Assembly (NCBI RefSeq): GCF_002127325.2
Contig: NC_035448.2
Span: 12,663,408-12,727,407, forward strand
Direction: 5' to 3'
DNA: 64,000 bases
DNA from: Helianthus annuus
Taxonomy: Eukaryota > Streptophyta > Magnoliopsida > Asterales > Asteraceae
Shown piece by piece: positions 1-10,900 of the stretch (the stretch's first letter is position 1; the number at the start of each line of letters is the position of its first letter). The notes below the pieces were generated by a model. The model worked only from the letters and a program-made list of their open reading frames with translations. It searched no databases and was not told where the DNA came from. Position numbers and translations under genes: made by a program.

Positions 1-2556
1 CAATTGCAAAGCAATTTGGGTTTCTTCTCCTTCGTTGTCCATTCCAGCAAGAAGATACTAATCAATCCACCCGAGAGTTATCCCAATTGGAAAGGTAAGT
101 TCTCTTTCATTAGCACGGAGGTGATCCCGATGATCATGCGGTTTCGTGACTCGATGCCGATTCCAAAAGAAGACATGAATATCTCGCGCGGCGCGGGTTG
201 GTATGAAAAGTTGCTGGTGCTTCCGAACCAAGCGGTTGGTGAGCAAGTGCTTGTTGCTGCGGGGATGAGTGATCGATGGCGACATGATAGCGCGAATGTG
301 CATGTTCTCCTACTGGAGGGCGAAGGTAAATTCCTTTGTTTTATCATTCCTTCATCTTTAAGAAGTTTGTGAAGATGATCTCTTTTGATGATAACTTCTT
401 TTGCTAATGCAGAGGTGGAGCTTTTCCATCGTGCGTTCCCGGCTCACGCTGGTGTGATGGGTGTGAGGCCATTGTGTGATGGTGAAGAGTATTGGTACGA
501 GCAGATTCATCTAAACTTCATGTATGCAAGGGCTGAATTGTTTTCTTCCCCACCTGTTGTGACTGAAGGTGCGCACATTTCGAACCCTAGGCCACGTAGG
601 GCTATAACTCCTGCTGGAAAAGAAGTTGTATTTCTTTCCAGTGAAGGGTCTGTAGCCTCCTAGGAACATGAGTTAAAACCTCCCCCTGATGTGTTTGCAA
701 GTATCCTGCGCAATCTTGGGGTTGACCATGAAGAGAAGAAGCCAAAGAGGGTTAGCAAGAAGAAGGTGACCAGCGCAGCTTCTGATACTGCATCACGCAA
801 AGGTACGGCCCGCATTCAACAACGTAGCCTAGATGACTTCGTGTATGTAGCTGACTCCTTAGAAGAATTATATACTATAGGTGGAAAACCTAAAAGTAAT
901 GTGGCAGCCAACGCGCAGAGTTCTGGGAGCGCAGGTTCAAAAGACCAACCCTACGGCGCGACCCCTACATCTATCCCTGTCGAGGAAATAGAGGCTGATC
1001 CTATCACTGAGGTATCCAGGAAGAATGCCTCAAAAGGGCCCCGTGAGGAGGCATAACCTGACACTGCCCCCGGAGCCAAGAAGGTTGCAACTGGCAAGCT
1101 TGCGATTGGGAAGTAAGGGAGCGTCAGGACGCTGTATACTCATGTTTCGTCGGGTATGTGTTTCATAGTTGGGTAACCTTAACATCTCATTTTCTTGTTT
1201 ATGTGTTGACATAATTTTCTTATTGCTGAGAAGACAACCGTGCGGCCTAAGATAACCTTCATTCCTCCAAAATCGACGTCTACAGTTGGGGATAAAGCTA
1301 TTGGGGTCAAGAAACCCATTAGGAAAACCATGGAAGTTGAGAAAAGTGTTGAGAAGGCTGTGGAGACCGAGAAGGCGTTTGAGAAGCCTGTTGAGAAGAC
1401 TCCTTTCAAGCGCATAAAGAAGGAGGTGGGGTTGAGGAACCTTTGGTGCAGTAGGCTACCTCAGCCAAGAATGAAAAGCCTGTGGAGACTGCTGAGGAGC
1501 CTGTGCATGAAGTGTTTGAAGAGGGTCATGTGGAGACCTGAAATGTAGAGGCTAAGGCACAATAGAGTAGTGCTGAAGGCGCGGGTGCATCAGGCGTCGA
1601 TGGTGGAAGGGCTAGCCCTTTCAAGGTTCATCAAAAGGAGCCTTCACCAATCCAGCTTGAGGATACACTAGGCGATATTTACTATAAGACTTACAATGAA
1701 GATCGCGCTGGTGAAATCCATGCACCTGTATGGGGTGTGAAACAAGGCGATACATTCTCTACCTTCCCCCCTTGCCGGGAATGGTTTATGGGGGCCTTCC
1801 CCTCAGGAAAAGTGCTTCATCAAAAAGAACGTGGGCACGAGAATTTATATCGAGCTCACGTATTTGCGCAAGCTAACACAACATTAACCAGCTATCATAT
1901 TACACGCGAGTGGCGCACCATGTTCCGGGAACGCGCTGAATGGGAGAAGCATAGGGAACGTGTGGTTGCCGAAGCGAAGCTGTTTGAGAAAGCTAAAGAC
2001 GAGCTTGCAAAACAAAAGCCTGAATTTGATAAGGAGAAGAAGTCGAAGGAATGGGACCTCCAGAGCATATAACTGAAGCTTCAGGTAAGTGAAGATACTC
2101 TTGCTGAGGAGCGCCGCAAATGGCGTGAGGCTTGTGAAAGAGAAAATCAAAAGATGTATGCTACGTGCACCGAGATTACCAATCTTTAGGCGCAGGTAGA
2201 AATGTTGACGAAGTCGGAAGCGGACTTCATGGAGAGGTATGAGGAGGCGAGGTCGCATCGAGAGCGCGTAGAGGTCAATCAGGTCAATACCGTCTCCATA
2301 TGTTAAATAACTAACTAGAATTAAGAAAATAACATAACTTGTTCATTTTTGCCCTGAAGGGTTTGCAGGTAGAGTTAGAACAACAACTCATCGTCAAAGA
2401 CAAGGACTTGGCTGGCAAGGATGTTGAGATCGCTGAGCTCAAACGTCGCATGCACGAGTCAGAAGAAGCTTTCAAAGTTGAAAAACAGAAGGGTGAGTCC
2501 CTTGAGATTGACCTCGAGGCTAAAAAGTTAAAGTCTAAGTCTGCTGAGGAGGCGTG
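1..2556 (+). pseudogene. Antisense extra ORF of the Tat element, 5' part (gypsy-type putative transposase domain), broken
   Basis: The first exon-like block reads NPPESYPNWKGKFSFI and then RGAGWYEKLLV. From memory this resembles the Asteraceae protein family annotated as 'transposase (putative) gypsy type' (Pfam Transposase_28), known from antisense ORFs of Tat elements. A plausible GT-AG intron lies at 326-412 and joins GEG to EVELFHRAFP in frame. Stops follow at 661-663 (TAG) and 1054-1056 (TAA), so the copy is dead. A Lys/Glu-rich region follows, then a coiled coil at about 2,367-2,556 (ELEQQL, EIAELKRRM). The frame continues past the Athila insertion at 15,407. Its role is unknown; it is not a proven transposase. 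The family call is moderately sure, the broken state is certain. Confidence 0.7.
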
Positions 2557-3714
2557 TGACGTGATGTCGTGGGTCACGCAAATTTAATCCCTAAACAACT
2601 GTAGTTAGCAGTAGTAGGGTATCGAACTCAGGGAGTATGTGGAAAATGTGTTGATTGTATAGCTTTGTAATTAAACTAAAATTAAACTAAATTGCAGAAA
2701 ATTAAAATTCAAGATTATGGATTGTTGTTTTAGAGAACTAATTTAAGAACTAAATCAAATCAAAGTTGGTTGTAAACAATTAGGAGAAAACAATGATCAC
2801 CCTAGGTTTCAGTTTCTTTAAACAGTTGTGTGCAATTTCACTAGAAAGAGTTACATAGACATAACTCGTGTATGTGTGATTGAAGTGATAAAAGGGGACA
2901 AAGTACTCGGATTAGATAATGCGAGGTTGTTTCCCGATGACCTATTAACCAATAACCAACCCTAACCCTTCCCGTGATATCTCGGTTGCCAACGGCACCA
3001 AGAACGTACGATCAAGACTAGAAATTGCAATATGGATTAACACACTACAAACAATCAAACATACACCATGACATTCAAGCAACGCAAGATATCATTCTAG
3101 AAATGCAGAAATTAAACACACAAACGTCTTAGAAACATTCACCTAGGATGATCACCGAAGAGTTTAGCCGGACATGGCTCGGTGAATCATCATCAACATC
3201 AATCTAATGTTCATACAAATTAAAAACACAAACCGAATGATTGGAAATGTTCACCAAGCGAGCTACTGCTCCAAAATCGCCCCCAAAATGTCCAAGAACC
3301 GTCAATGATGAGAATAAGTCCAAAAGACACCCCAAAACCGATTAAAACATGGCAGTTACAAATTTCCGTTCAGGCTCCACCGTAAATTACGGCTCCACCG
3401 TAATTTACGGTGGACATCAAATTGTTACGGTGGAGCAAGCCTGTGTTACGGTGCAGAATAAAGTGGAAAATGGACCACCTCTACCGTAATTTACGGTGCT
3501 TGGCTGTCTTCAATTCTTTGTTATTCTGTTGTTCTCCTCTTGACCCGTTTTCCACCAAAACCTTCAAAAACTGCCTTTGATCCATCTTTTAGCTCCTAAT
3601 TCGTACCTGAAACATAAGCATCGTAGTCATCTAATTCAAGATAATTACACGGCTAATTGGAGGATTATTTCATATTTTAACACGCTTAAGGGTTGTCCAA
3701 AGGACCACCCGTCA
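2557..3714 (-). repeat. Athila 3' LTR
   Basis: This 1,158-bp copy matches 14,250-15,401 almost base for base. On the plus strand it starts TGACGTGATGTCGTGG and ends GGACCACCCGTCA. It holds the palindromic word CCGTAAATTACGG in a short array around 3,380-3,500; this array is where it differs from the other LTR. Confidence 0.95.
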
Positions 3715-3716
3715 CA

Positions 3717-3727
3717 TCCCCACACTT
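3717..3727 (-). other. Athila polypurine tract
   Basis: On the element's sense strand this reads AAGTGTGGGGA followed by TG and the 3' LTR. Its place directly inside the 3' LTR is that of the plus-strand primer. The same 11-mer recurs at 4,704, 6,718 and 7,816. Confidence 0.75.
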
Positions 3728-4990
3728 AACCGTTGCTTGTCCCAAGCAACTCATCAACATAGTTTCAAAACAAGTGATCAAATCAAACCAAACAAAACAT
3801 GCAATTTCTTTACCAACCCCTTTTTAACGCCCAAGCAATGCACCCCTCACAAATTCTCTCCTCTCGGCTACAAGTGGAAACTAGCAAAGATAAGCTAGAC
3901 ACACATTAGGCAAACGGGTGGTTGCACAATCATAAGCTTGTACTTGAATCAATCATTCTCCTATAATGGGTCAAACATGAATGCAAATCAAAGGGACTTA
4001 AAGGTTGTAACGTGGCTAGGTGTATAGGGAGGAAATGGAATATATATGAGTAGCGAAAATTCGACCCGGTCTTTTTATTACAAACATCAAAAACCAACTA
4101 ACAAATGCGCACTACTATATACAAGACAAAGAAACCTTCTCTTTTTTTTCTTTTCTTTTTCTTTTTCTCATTGTTTTTTTTTTTCAAGCAATACGATAAT
4201 ACATTAACCATGACTACTTCAAACTCACAAAACTACTAATTCTATCACTAATACTACAAGACCGGGTCAAATTTGGGTGAATTTTCAAGTAAGTAGCTAG
4301 GGGAAACAAATGATAAGCTTTAAAGGCACAAAATGGGCAACTAAATGTCCAAACCCCCGCCCCTCTCGCAACCATGCTCATATGTATAATTAATGAGGTC
4401 CAACCCCCCAAATCCCACACTCGCTCACACCAACGACGAGGCTACCTAATGCCCTTATCCTTTCTACATTCATGTCTAACTAAGGATTCAAATCGCATTC
4501 AAGCACAAGTTCTAACGCACCCCCACCCATAGCCACTCTCATCGAAGATTATCTATGTACACGTGTGGCTACAATTCTCACCAAGAATGAAAAGGATAAT
4601 AAGGGTTGCCGGTGCATTAACTTAGGATAAATTAGGGCGTCAAGATTTCACATTGTTTTGCTCGGCTTAAAATTTTTCAAAAATCTTCAAAAAATTCCCC
4701 CCATCCCCACACTTGGGATACATTGACCCCAATGTATGGCTTTGGGAGGCTTTGATCACTAACCCACTTCAACATCCACAAAAAGCTTTTTATCTCAAAC
4801 CCCAAATTTCTTTTTGTATTTTTTTCATTTTATATATTTTTTTTTTATGTTTTTCATTTTAAACACAACACCACCAACCAACACCAACCCAACAATCAAT
4901 CATATGATCAATCACCACCCATCCTCCAAACCATAATCAACATAAACCACAAATATATACAAACTATACAATAGAGAGAATACCACCTGA
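3728..4990 (-). other. Athila 3' non-coding region after the env-position ORF
   Basis: No convincing coding sequence. It has T-rich tracts on the plus strand (about 4,139-4,186 and 4,808-4,855) and a second copy of the polypurine 11-mer at 4,704-4,714. A 68-codon minus frame at 4,214-4,420 has no recognisable feature. Confidence 0.6.
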
Positions 4991-6724
4991 TCAATAATAG
5001 CGCGGTCCTGGGGGCCCAAAGATGGACGACATCATATCGTTCCATTCTCCAAACCCGAACGAGGCGCTACTGCTTCCCTCTTGTTGTTGTGGTCCCTCTT
5101 GCCGTCTTGGATCAAGCCACTGAGAATGGTGGAGTGGTGGAGTCGGATAAGAAATGCTACCATCATAAGGCGGCAATGAAGCATAGTCCACATGTTGTGG
5201 ATCTTCAACCACCGGCCTTCCGGCATGCCAATCCGCATGCATCCGCCTCATTTGATCATCATGATATCTGTTATTAGCATCCACCTCTCGAGAATATGCG
5301 TGGGTCCGGTGCCATGATTCATTGCGGTCGAAGCTATGTTTAAGCGCCCGCTCAATACTAGCGCTATTCCGCGTGCCTTGATCAAATAACGACCTCTCCG
5401 GACCCGACCAAGTATCAAAGATGGCCGCCGGCGGGCGTTGGCTCTCGATCACCTCCTGCATTGAACCACTATAAGCCCACCCCGGCTCATACGGTTGCTG
5501 CGCGTAGTCGTAGAACGTACCACCATGACCACCATGAAAAACCCCAAAACCAACATTTGCACCACCCTGTGGCTCGTCTGCGTAATCATCATCCCCACTC
5601 GGAATCAACTCTTCATCGCTTTCAGGTTCATCCGGTTCTCCCGGTAACAACTCCCTTGCACCCAATTTCAACGCCCTCCACCGTTGACCCTCCGATTTCA
5701 GCTTGTGATAACGTTCAGACGAAGTATACGTCCAAACATTTCCCAACCTATCCAAAGTAAAAGGCAGGTGCCTTTTCGTTAAACCACGGTCTTCAGATGT
5801 GAGTGCCTTCTGCTGTTTCATTAAACCCGTTATGATGCGACAGTATGGGACAATGTCTCTCCCGTATTTGTTCCGGCATATCCACAAATGATGCATAATC
5901 AGGTAGCGTATTGGAAAGCGTGGGGACCCATGCATCAATGAATACAGAACAGGTATCTCTGGAAACCTCACCTGTTCTTTATCCCCTCTTCTTGGGATGA
6001 CATTAAGCAAACAGATCGTATGCAATAACTTGGCTTCTATCTTCAGATTTTTTCGGTATAACACGCCACCATACCTACCGAGCAAAAACAAATCCGCCAA
6101 CATACTGTTCCATGTCACGTGCTTCTCTGGTTTGAGCAATAAATCATCAAGCGTGGGAATCATGTACTCCCTAGCTGGAAGACTATCATATTTTCCCAAC
6201 TTCTTCAACGTATCGAATGACATTTCAACTGGTACTCCATGTACCATCCCAACCAACTTCATTTGTGATGGCCTGTGGAAGTTGTGACATTTAAGTGTTG
6301 CCATCCACTCCTGAATCTCAGTCATAAACAAATTGCTCTTATCTTTATCAAAACACTTGAGTGCTCCTTCCCAACCCAAAGCGCGGAACTTATTAAACAC
6401 CCCGAACTGGCCAAACTGGGGTTCATCAACCTCTTTTTCACAGATAAACGCGGCTGCTTTATTTTTTAACTTGTTCATGCAGTCGTTATACAGGGTTGGC
6501 TGCCAGATTTCGGGTTGGTCATCCAACGACCCCGAATTCCACACCGGTTTATCACTTGGGTCTAACTGCATCTCTTCTTCTTCCTCGCTTTCGCTTTCAC
6601 TAACCCTACCCATATATTGCCTCTTGAACCCGCTTTCTCCTTTGTCTTTGCCATTTCCTACACACAAGAGGCAAGCAACAAAAACAAACACCAAATTAAA
6701 CACTCTCTTCAAAATCCTCCCCAC
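4991..6724 (-). CDS. Athila env-position ORF (ATHILA ORF-1 like), 577 aa
   Basis: This ORF lies downstream of pol, the place of the env-like gene in Athila elements. The central part (residues about 150-330; LLKPEKHVTWNSML, KIEAKLLHTICLLNVIPRRG, YLIMHHLWICRNKYGRDIVP) resembles the plant ATHILA ORF-1 family. Residues about 8-22 are hydrophobic (VFNLVFVFVACLLCV) and could be a signal or anchor segment, but upstream of GNGKDKG the sense strand also reads like a splice acceptor (TTGTGTGTAG), so the true start may be a spliced exon and the hydrophobic run may be untranslated. An acidic patch (SESESEEEEEM) follows; the C-terminus is rich in Pro, Gln and Tyr. The polypurine-like 11-mer overlaps the start. 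Function is not proven; nothing here shows an infectious envelope. Confidence 0.75.
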   Translation of the reverse strand: MGRILKRVFNLVFVFVACLLCVGNGKDKGESGFKRQYMGRVSESESEEEEEMQLDPSDKPVWNSGSLDDQPEIWQPTLYNDCMNKLKNKAAAFICEKEVDEPQFGQFGVFNKFRALGWEGALKCFDKDKSNLFMTEIQEWMATLKCHNFHRPSQMKLVGMVHGVPVEMSFDTLKKLGKYDSLPAREYMIPTLDDLLLKPEKHVTWNSMLADLFLLGRYGGVLYRKNLKIEAKLLHTICLLNVIPRRGDKEQVRFPEIPVLYSLMHGSPRFPIRYLIMHHLWICRNKYGRDIVPYCRIITGLMKQQKALTSEDRGLTKRHLPFTLDRLGNVWTYTSSERYHKLKSEGQRWRALKLGARELLPGEPDEPESDEELIPSGDDDYADEPQGGANVGFGVFHGGHGGTFYDYAQQPYEPGWAYSGSMQEVIESQRPPAAIFDTWSGPERSLFDQGTRNSASIERALKHSFDRNESWHRTHAYSREVDANNRYHDDQMRRMHADWHAGRPVVEDPQHVDYASLPPYDGSISYPTPPLHHSQWLDPRRQEGPQQQEGSSSASFGFGEWNDMMSSIFGPPGPRYY

Positions 6725-7924
6725 ACTTGCTTGTTGTCATGGTTGTAGATGTTAGTGAACCTAAAGTGTTCAAGAGTTTTTCAAAAATTGGGCATGGTGT
6801 CTCTAGGATGTAGAGCATCCCAAAAGTTCACTATTTTAACAACAATTCCTACATCTACAACCATCAACCATGTTCAACAACCAATTTCATACTCATATCC
6901 TAACAACAAGCAAGTGGGCAAGAACACATATCCTAAATCACCTTGTTTTTCACAATGTATCACCATAATATAGCAAAATAAGTGTTCATACCTTGTTTCA
7001 AGATGGAAGAGTGCTTGTGAAACCAAAAATCCCAAAACCCCCAAATTATCTCGAATTAGGGTTTCAAATTTTTGACCCCAAAATCGCGTTTTCTCCGAAA
7101 TTTCTCCTCACAATCACCAAGCTTGTGAGAAATTAGTCAATTTAGACCAAAATCCCACTTGATTTGGGCAAGGATTGAAGGTTTTATGAGAGAAGGAAGA
7201 TGGAAGAAGAAAGGGGTTTGTGAGTTCTTAGGGAAGAAGATGACAATGGGAAAGTGGAAGGTGAATGAGTGGATAGGGTTTAATCACGTGATCAGGCCTG
7301 TTTGTTTCCGATTTTTGTTATTATTATTATTTTTTTTTATGTATATACAGAATCCCAGCGACCGACAGACTTTTTTCGCGTACCGTAATTTACGGTCTCA
7401 CCGTAAATTACGGTGAGACCTGAATGCCAAATGTGCACCGTAACTCAGGAGAGAAATACCGTAAAGCCTCAACCTTTTTATTCACCACCGTAAATTACGG
7501 CATTACCGTAATTTACGGTAAACTTTGAATGGCAATTCTTCTCCGTAATCCAGTAGGTTTGTACCGTAAAAGTCACAATTTTTCAACATCACCGTAAATT
7601 ACGGTATTACCGTAATTTACGGTAATCGCTGGGCATTCACATTTTGACAAAAACTTGAGATTTATGTGACCAAATTTTTTTAGACTTTTAAGTTTTTCGA
7701 TTTTTTTTTTATGTTTTTTAAATTTTTTTTTTTTAAACTTGTAAAAATTACCCTACCCCCTCAAAAATCCCGTGTTGTCCTCAACACAATGTAAGAGCAA
7801 TTCGCAACCCGAATATCCCCACACTTGTTTCGAACACGGACTTCGAGGAACTAAGGCAATTGTGCAACTATACAAACAAAACAAAACGAAACTACTATGT
7901 ACACTACCACCAAACCTGGGCCTT
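6725..7924 (-). other. Athila spacer between pol and the env-position ORF, with palindromic repeats
   Basis: No supported gene. Its plus-strand left half has low-complexity pieces. From 7,379 to 7,625 it carries several copies of the palindrome CCGTAAATTACGG / CCGTAATTTACGG, the same word that forms the variable array in the LTRs. A polypurine-like 11-mer lies at 7,816-7,826. This spacer could hold the intron for a spliced env-position transcript; that is inference. Confidence 0.6.
7379..7625. repeat. Array of CCGTAAWTTACGG palindromes inside the Athila element
   Basis: Palindrome pairs occur near 7,382-7,412, 7,488-7,519 and 7,591-7,622, each pair holding an A-form and a T-form copy a few bases apart. 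The spacing of about 105 bp suggests a tandem repeat of about that length with diverged filler. Confidence 0.8.
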
Positions 7925-10900
7925 TTATGGTTGTTCCTCCTCGACCAGGCGTAAGATGTAGCCCGCTTTGTCAAGCTCCAAGTTGTTGATGTCATTGCCA
8001 TCCAAATACGGCTTTAACCGGTGACCGTTCACCGTTTGTTGTTTCAATGTTCGCTCGTCTTGAATGTCAACATCTCCGAACCTTCCCACTCGTCGGACAA
8101 CATAAGGGCCCATCCACTTGCTCTTGAGTTTCCCCGCGAACATTTTCAACCTTGAATTGTATAACCATACTTTTTGACCCACTTCAAAGTTCTTCTTCTT
8201 TATCTTCGCATCATGAACCTTTTTCAGTTTGTCTTTGTATGCGGATGCACACTCATACGCTTGGTCCCTTATCTCTTCAATTTCATTCAGTTGAAGCTTC
8301 CTCGCCCGACCCGCTTCATCATAGTCCGCATTCACTGTTTTAATTGCCCAATATGCCCTATGTGCCAACTCCATAGGCAAATGACATCCTTTCCCGTAAA
8401 CCATTCGATACGGAGTGGTATCAAGTGGGGTTTTGAAAGCCGTGCGATACGCCCACAATGCGTCATCAAGCTTGCTTGACCAATCTTTCCTATCCGTTCT
8501 AACCGTCTTCATTAGAATTTCTTTGATTTGCCGGTTAGATACCTCCACTTGACCACTCGTTTGCGGGTGGTACGGTGTAGCCACACGGTGATTCATACTA
8601 TATCTCTTTAGCAACTTTCCAAAATTGAAATTTTTGAAATGTGAACCACCATCACTTATTATCACCCGAGGTACACCGAAACGAGAAAAAATATTGGATT
8701 GCACAAACTTACATACAACGGAATGATCGTTGGTCCTTGTGGCAATAGCTTCAATCCATTTCGACACGTAATCAACCGCAACCAATATGTATAAAAACCC
8801 ATTTGAGTTTGGGAAAGGACCCATGAAGTCTATTCCCCAAACATCAAATACCTCCACTACCAAAATTGGTTGCAACGGCATTTCATCACGTTTCGAAATG
8901 CTTCCCATTCTTTGACAATTGATGCAATTTCGGGCATACTCACGAGCATCCTTGAAAATCGTGGGCCAATAAAACCCACTCGATAACACCCGATAGCCTG
9001 TCTTATTCCCACTAAAATGGCCCCCACATGCGGATGAATGAGCATGGGTCAATATCTCTAAAACTTCAGTTTCGGGAACACATCTTCTTATCACTTGGTC
9101 GGCCCCAATTTTGAACAAGTCGGGTTCGTCCCATATATATTGCTTCACTTGACTAGAAAACTGTTGTCGTCTCTTCTTAGTCCAATGATTTGGGATCGCA
9201 CCTTTGGCCAAATAGTTAACGTAATGAGCATACCAAGGGGCAACATAAGTAGAAACGGCCAACAATTGTTCATCGGGGAACCGTTCATTGATTTCACTTG
9301 CATCATCTACACCTTCCAACGGGATTCGGGACAAATGATCCGCAACAACATTCTCACATCCCTTTTTGTCTCGGATTTCAAGATCAAACTCTTGTAACAA
9401 TAAGACCCATCGAATCAACCGCGGCTTTGCATCCTTTTTCTCCATCAAGTACCGAACCGCACTATGATCCGAGTAAACCACTACCTTGCTTCCCCAAATA
9501 TACGAGCGAAACTTATCCAAAGCATACACCACCGCTAGTAACTCCTTCTCGGTTGTGGTGTAGTTAAGTTGCGCTTCGGATAAAGTTTTGCTCGCATAGT
9601 AAATAACCACCGGCTTCTTGTCAACCCGTTGACCCAAAACTGCACCAATAGTGGTATCGCTTGCATCACACATTATCTCGAACGGCTTTGACCAGTCAGG
9701 TGGTTGCAAGATAGGCGCTTTGACCAAATGTTCCTTCAAAACAGTAAAAGCTTGCATGCACTCATTAGTAAAGTCAAACGGGACATCTTTTAATAACAAA
9801 TTGCATAAGGGTTTGGTGATAACACTAAAACCCTTAATGAAACGTCGATAAAAACCCGCGTGTCCCAAGAATGACCGTACACCCTTAACATTTTTAGGAG
9901 GTGGCAACGATGAAATTACCCGTATCTTTGCCTTATCCACCTCCATCCCTCTTTCCGAAATCACATGTCCCAACACAATGCCCTCTTGCACCATGAAATG
10001 ACTTTTCTCCCAACTTAGCACTAAATTTTTCTCAACGCACCGTTTTAAAACCTTTTGCAATTCGTTGAGACAAGCATCAAAAGTAGTGCCAAAAATGGAG
10101 AAATCATCCATGAATACTTCGAGCGACTCTCCAACCATGTCCGAGAAAATACTCATCATACATCGTTGAAAAGTTGCCGGAGCATTACACAAACCAAATG
10201 GCATTCGCCTAAAGGCAAAGGTGCCATATGGGCATGTGAAGGTGGTCTTGTGTTGGTCATCCGGGTGTATGGCAATTTGATTATAACCCGAATACCCATC
10301 TAAGAAGCAATAATACTTTTGACCCGACAATTTTTCAATAATTTGGTCAATAAAAGGTAGCGGGAAATGGTCCTTAGAAGTGGCGGCATTCAATTTCCGG
10401 TAGTCAATACACACCCGCCACCCGGTAACCGGTCGGGTGGCAATTTGTTCACCACTTTCATCCTTGACTACTTGAATGCCGGCCTTCTTAGGCACAACTT
10501 GGGTGGGACTCACCCAAGCACTATCCGAAATCGGATAGATGATTCCCGCATCCAACCATTTAATTACCTCTTTTTTTACTACCTCCCTTAGGTTCGGGTT
10601 CAACCGCCTTTGAGCTTCTCGTGTCGGTTTGGCATCTTCGGTTGTGATAATTTTGTGCATGACGATGGATGGACTAATTCCTTTGAGATCGGCAATCGTC
10701 CATCCAATAGCACCCTTGTTCGCTTTTAACACCTCCATCAAGGCTTGCTCTTGTGCCACTTCCAAATTAGAGGCAATAATGACCGGCAAAGTGTCATTAA
10801 CCCCTAAAAATACGTACTTCAAGTGGCCCGGCAAGTCCTTGAGCTCTAACTTTGGTGGTTCCTCCAACGATGGTTTTGTACCCGAATCGATTTCCACCGG

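Noticed and set aside
4991..6724. Reading the Athila env-position ORF as a viral envelope gene
   Set aside because: Position alone suggests env; I see no clear fusion peptide or transmembrane pair, and the hydrophobic start may be intronic.
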